Of a stretch of DNA of 5,408 bases, positions 3,580 through 5,408 are shown piece after piece; the stretch's first letter is position 1, and each line of letters opens with the position of its first letter. Made by a program: the position numbers and the translations under genes. This DNA is from Oscillospiraceae bacterium (GTDB taxonomy: Bacteria; Bacillota; Clostridia; Oscillospirales; Ruminococcaceae), in NCBI GenBank assembly GCA_900768735.1, contig CAAGDZ010000400.1, positions 1 through 5,408 on the forward strand, written 5' to 3'. The notes under the pieces were generated by a model. It was not told where the DNA came from, did not search any database, and saw only the letters and a list, made by a program, of their open reading frames with translations.

Positions 3580-5408
3580 ATGAGTAAGAAAAATTATGAC
3601 GACAACAGCTTAAAACAGCTTAAAGGCCCGGATCAAGTCAGGCTTCGCCCGGGCGTAATATTCGGCTCGGACGGACTTGACGGCTGCTGTCACTCCGTGT
3701 TTGAGATTTTGTCAAACTCGATAGACGAGGCGCGCGAGGGCTTCGGCAACCGCATAATCGTCACCCGCTTTCTGGATAAAAGCATTGAGATTCAGGACTT
3801 CGGACGCGGCATACCGATAGATTATAACAAAAACGAGGAAAAGTACAACTGGGAGCTTGCGTTCTGCACTCTGTACGCGGGCGGCAAGTACGACAACAAC
3901 AGCGGCGAGAGCTATTCCTATTCGCTGGGTCTTAACGGCCTCGGTCTTTGCTCTACACAGTTCTCCTCCGAGTATATGGAGGTAGAGAGCAACAACGGCA
4001 CATGGATATACAATCTGCGCTTTGAAAAGGGCTACAACGTAGAAAAAGAAGAGCGCGGCTTCCGAAGAAGGCAGTCGGACGGCAAGACCGGTACTAAAAT
4101 CAAGTGGAAGCCCGACCTTGACGTATTTACCGATATAGACGTAAGCTTTGAATATTTCGACGATGTTCTGCACCGTCAGGCGGTAGTAAACGACGGGCTT
4201 ACCTTTGTGCTGAGAAACGAGGTATTTGACGAGGAGAGCGGCGAGACCCGCTTTGAGGAGACCACCTACTGCTATGAAAACGGTATCAGCGACTACCTCA
4301 GCGAGATTATCGGTGACAGCGCCTTTACCACCCCGCAGGTGTGGACGGCACAAAGAAGCGGTAAGGACCGCGAGGACAAGCCCGAATATAAAGTAAAGAT
4401 GAAGGTCGCTTTTGCCTTTTCAAACAAGGCGCAGCTTATACAGCACTATCACAACTCCAGCTGGCTTGAGCACGGCGGAAGTCCCGAAAAGGCGATGCAA
4501 GCCGCCTTTACCGCGCAGATAGACGGCTGGCTGAAAGCAAACAGCAAGTACAACAAAAACGAGGGCAAGATAAAATTCTCGGATATAGCGGACTGCCTTG
4601 TGTTCATCTCCTCCAACTTCTCCACCCAGACAAGCTACGAAAACCAGACCAAAAAATCAATCACAAACAAATTTATACAAGAAGCCATGACCGACTGGCT
4701 AAAGCACTCGCTCGAAGTATATTTTCTCGAAAATCCCGACGAGGCGGTAAAAATCTGCGAGCAGGTCATGATAAACAAGCGCGCAAGAGAAAACGCCGCA
4801 AAGGCGAGAGATACGATAAAAAAGCAGCTTTCGGGAAAGATTGACCTTGCAAACCGCATACCTAAGTTTGTAGACTGCCGCAGCAAGGACACCTCCCGCC
4901 GCGAGCTTTATATAGTGGAGGGTGACTCGGCTTTAGGTGCGGTTAAGCAGGCGCGCGACGCGGACTATCAGGCGGTCATGCCGGTGCGCGGCAAGACGCT
5001 GAACTGCCTAAAAGCAAGCTACGACAAGATTTTCAAAAGCGAAATCATCACAAATCTCATGAAGATACTCGGCTGCGGAGTTGAGGTAAAGTCAAAGGCT
5101 AACAAGGACTTATCCACCTTTGATTTAAACAATCTGCGCTGGGAAAAAATAATAATCTGCACCGATGCCGACTATGACGGCTATCAGATACGCACGCTTA
5201 TTCTGACCATGCTGTACAGACTTGTCCCGACCGTTATCGAAAAGGGCTATGTGTATATAGCAGAGTCGCCGCTGTATGAGATAAACTGCAAGGACATGAC
5301 CTATTTTGCCTACACCGAGCAGGAAAAACAGCGCATTTTAAGCTCCTTCGGCGATAAGAGGTACACCATTCAGCGCTCAAAGGGTCTCGGTGAAAACGAG
5401 CCGGAGAT
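3580..5408 (+). CDS. Divergent type IIA topoisomerase subunit B (GyrB/ParE-like), 3' truncated by window
   Basis: The first 609 codons are open with no stop. The protein supplies the ATPase and metal-binding TOPRIM parts of an A2B2 enzyme that passes DNA through a double-strand break. The GHKL ATPase is clear: RLRPGVIFGS (21-30), E42 and N46 in EILSNSIDEA, D73 in QDFGRGIP, an ATP lid LGLNGLG (116-122) and a QTK loop at 356-358. TOPRIM shows E447 in VEGDSA, RGKTLN (470-475), the D529/D531/D533 triad in TDADYDG, and KGLGE (601-605). Several blocks normally near-invariant in GyrB/ParE differ: the GGTH motif reads HGGSP (298-302), PGKLADC reads IPKFVDC (427-433), EGDSAGG reads EGDSALG, and QPPLYK reads ESPLYE. 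It is therefore probably a third, paralogous topoisomerase rather than the housekeeping GyrB. The ATG at 3580 has AAAGGA (3566-3571) 8 nt upstream. The partner A subunit would be expected just beyond the window. Confidence 0.9.
   Translation, partial: MSKKNYDDNSLKQLKGPDQVRLRPGVIFGSDGLDGCCHSVFEILSNSIDEAREGFGNRIIVTRFLDKSIEIQDFGRGIPIDYNKNEEKYNWELAFCTLYAGGKYDNNSGESYSYSLGLNGLGLCSTQFSSEYMEVESNNGTWIYNLRFEKGYNVEKEERGFRRRQSDGKTGTKIKWKPDLDVFTDIDVSFEYFDDVLHRQAVVNDGLTFVLRNEVFDEESGETRFEETTYCYENGISDYLSEIIGDSAFTTPQVWTAQRSGKDREDKPEYKVKMKVAFAFSNKAQLIQHYHNSSWLEHGGSPEKAMQAAFTAQIDGWLKANSKYNKNEGKIKFSDIADCLVFISSNFSTQTSYENQTKKSITNKFIQEAMTDWLKHSLEVYFLENPDEAVKICEQVMINKRARENAAKARDTIKKQLSGKIDLANRIPKFVDCRSKDTSRRELYIVEGDSALGAVKQARDADYQAVMPVRGKTLNCLKASYDKIFKSEIITNLMKILGCGVEVKSKANKDLSTFDLNNLRWEKIIICTDADYDGYQIRTLILTMLYRLVPTVIEKGYVYIAESPLYEINCKDMTYFAYTEQEKQRILSSFGDKRYTIQRSKGLGENEPE

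Noticed and set aside
3712..4353. A 213-aa hydrophobic open frame on the minus strand
   Set aside because: It is the antisense shadow of the topoisomerase ATPase domain. The + strand frame carries intact catalytic motifs throughout.

Overview
The window looks like a chromosomal stretch from a Gram-positive Clostridia-type bacterium, plausibly a Ruminococcaceae/Oscillospiraceae relative. This is inferred from strong AGGA/GGAGGT-type ribosome binding sites, consensus sigma-A promoters, a clostridial-looking DinB, an XRE plus ImmA/IrrE pair and a lipoprotein with a Gram-positive-style lipobox. No rRNA, tRNA, integrase, transposase or CRISPR array is visible.

Layout: (1) 1-101 holds two back-to-back hairpin terminators. 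One serves a + strand gene that ends before the window, the other the leftward operon that follows. (2) 87-1040, minus strand, is a two-gene operon: a 131-aa XRE-family repressor (645-1040), then a 176-aa ImmA/IrrE-family zinc metallopeptidase (87-617). (3) 1041-1249 is a compact regulatory region with two near-consensus promoters facing each other inside an inverted repeat, studded with TTGCGTA-like half-sites. (4) 1250-2488, plus strand, is a complete Y-family DNA polymerase (DinB/Pol IV). (5) 2596-3207, minus strand, is a small lipoprotein with a SurA/PrsA-like N-terminal segment but no visible isomerase domain. (6) 3208-3579 carries a promoter for each flanking gene and a terminator-like hairpin in the leader of the rightward one. 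(7) 3580-5408, plus strand, is the first 609 codons of a divergent type IIA topoisomerase B subunit that runs off the window.

How the genes work together: regions 2-4 look like one unit. ImmA/IrrE peptidases are known to cleave a partner XRE repressor after a signal (ImmA on ImmR in ICEBs1; IrrE on DdrO in Deinococcus, where the signal is DNA damage). Here the same pair lies opposite a translesion polymerase gene, and inverted-repeat operators fill the polymerase promoter. The inference is a LexA-independent, protease-triggered switch that derepresses dinB and probably autoregulates the repressor operon. This is the most interesting element of the window. The lipoprotein and topoisomerase genes have their own promoters and no visible link to the switch.
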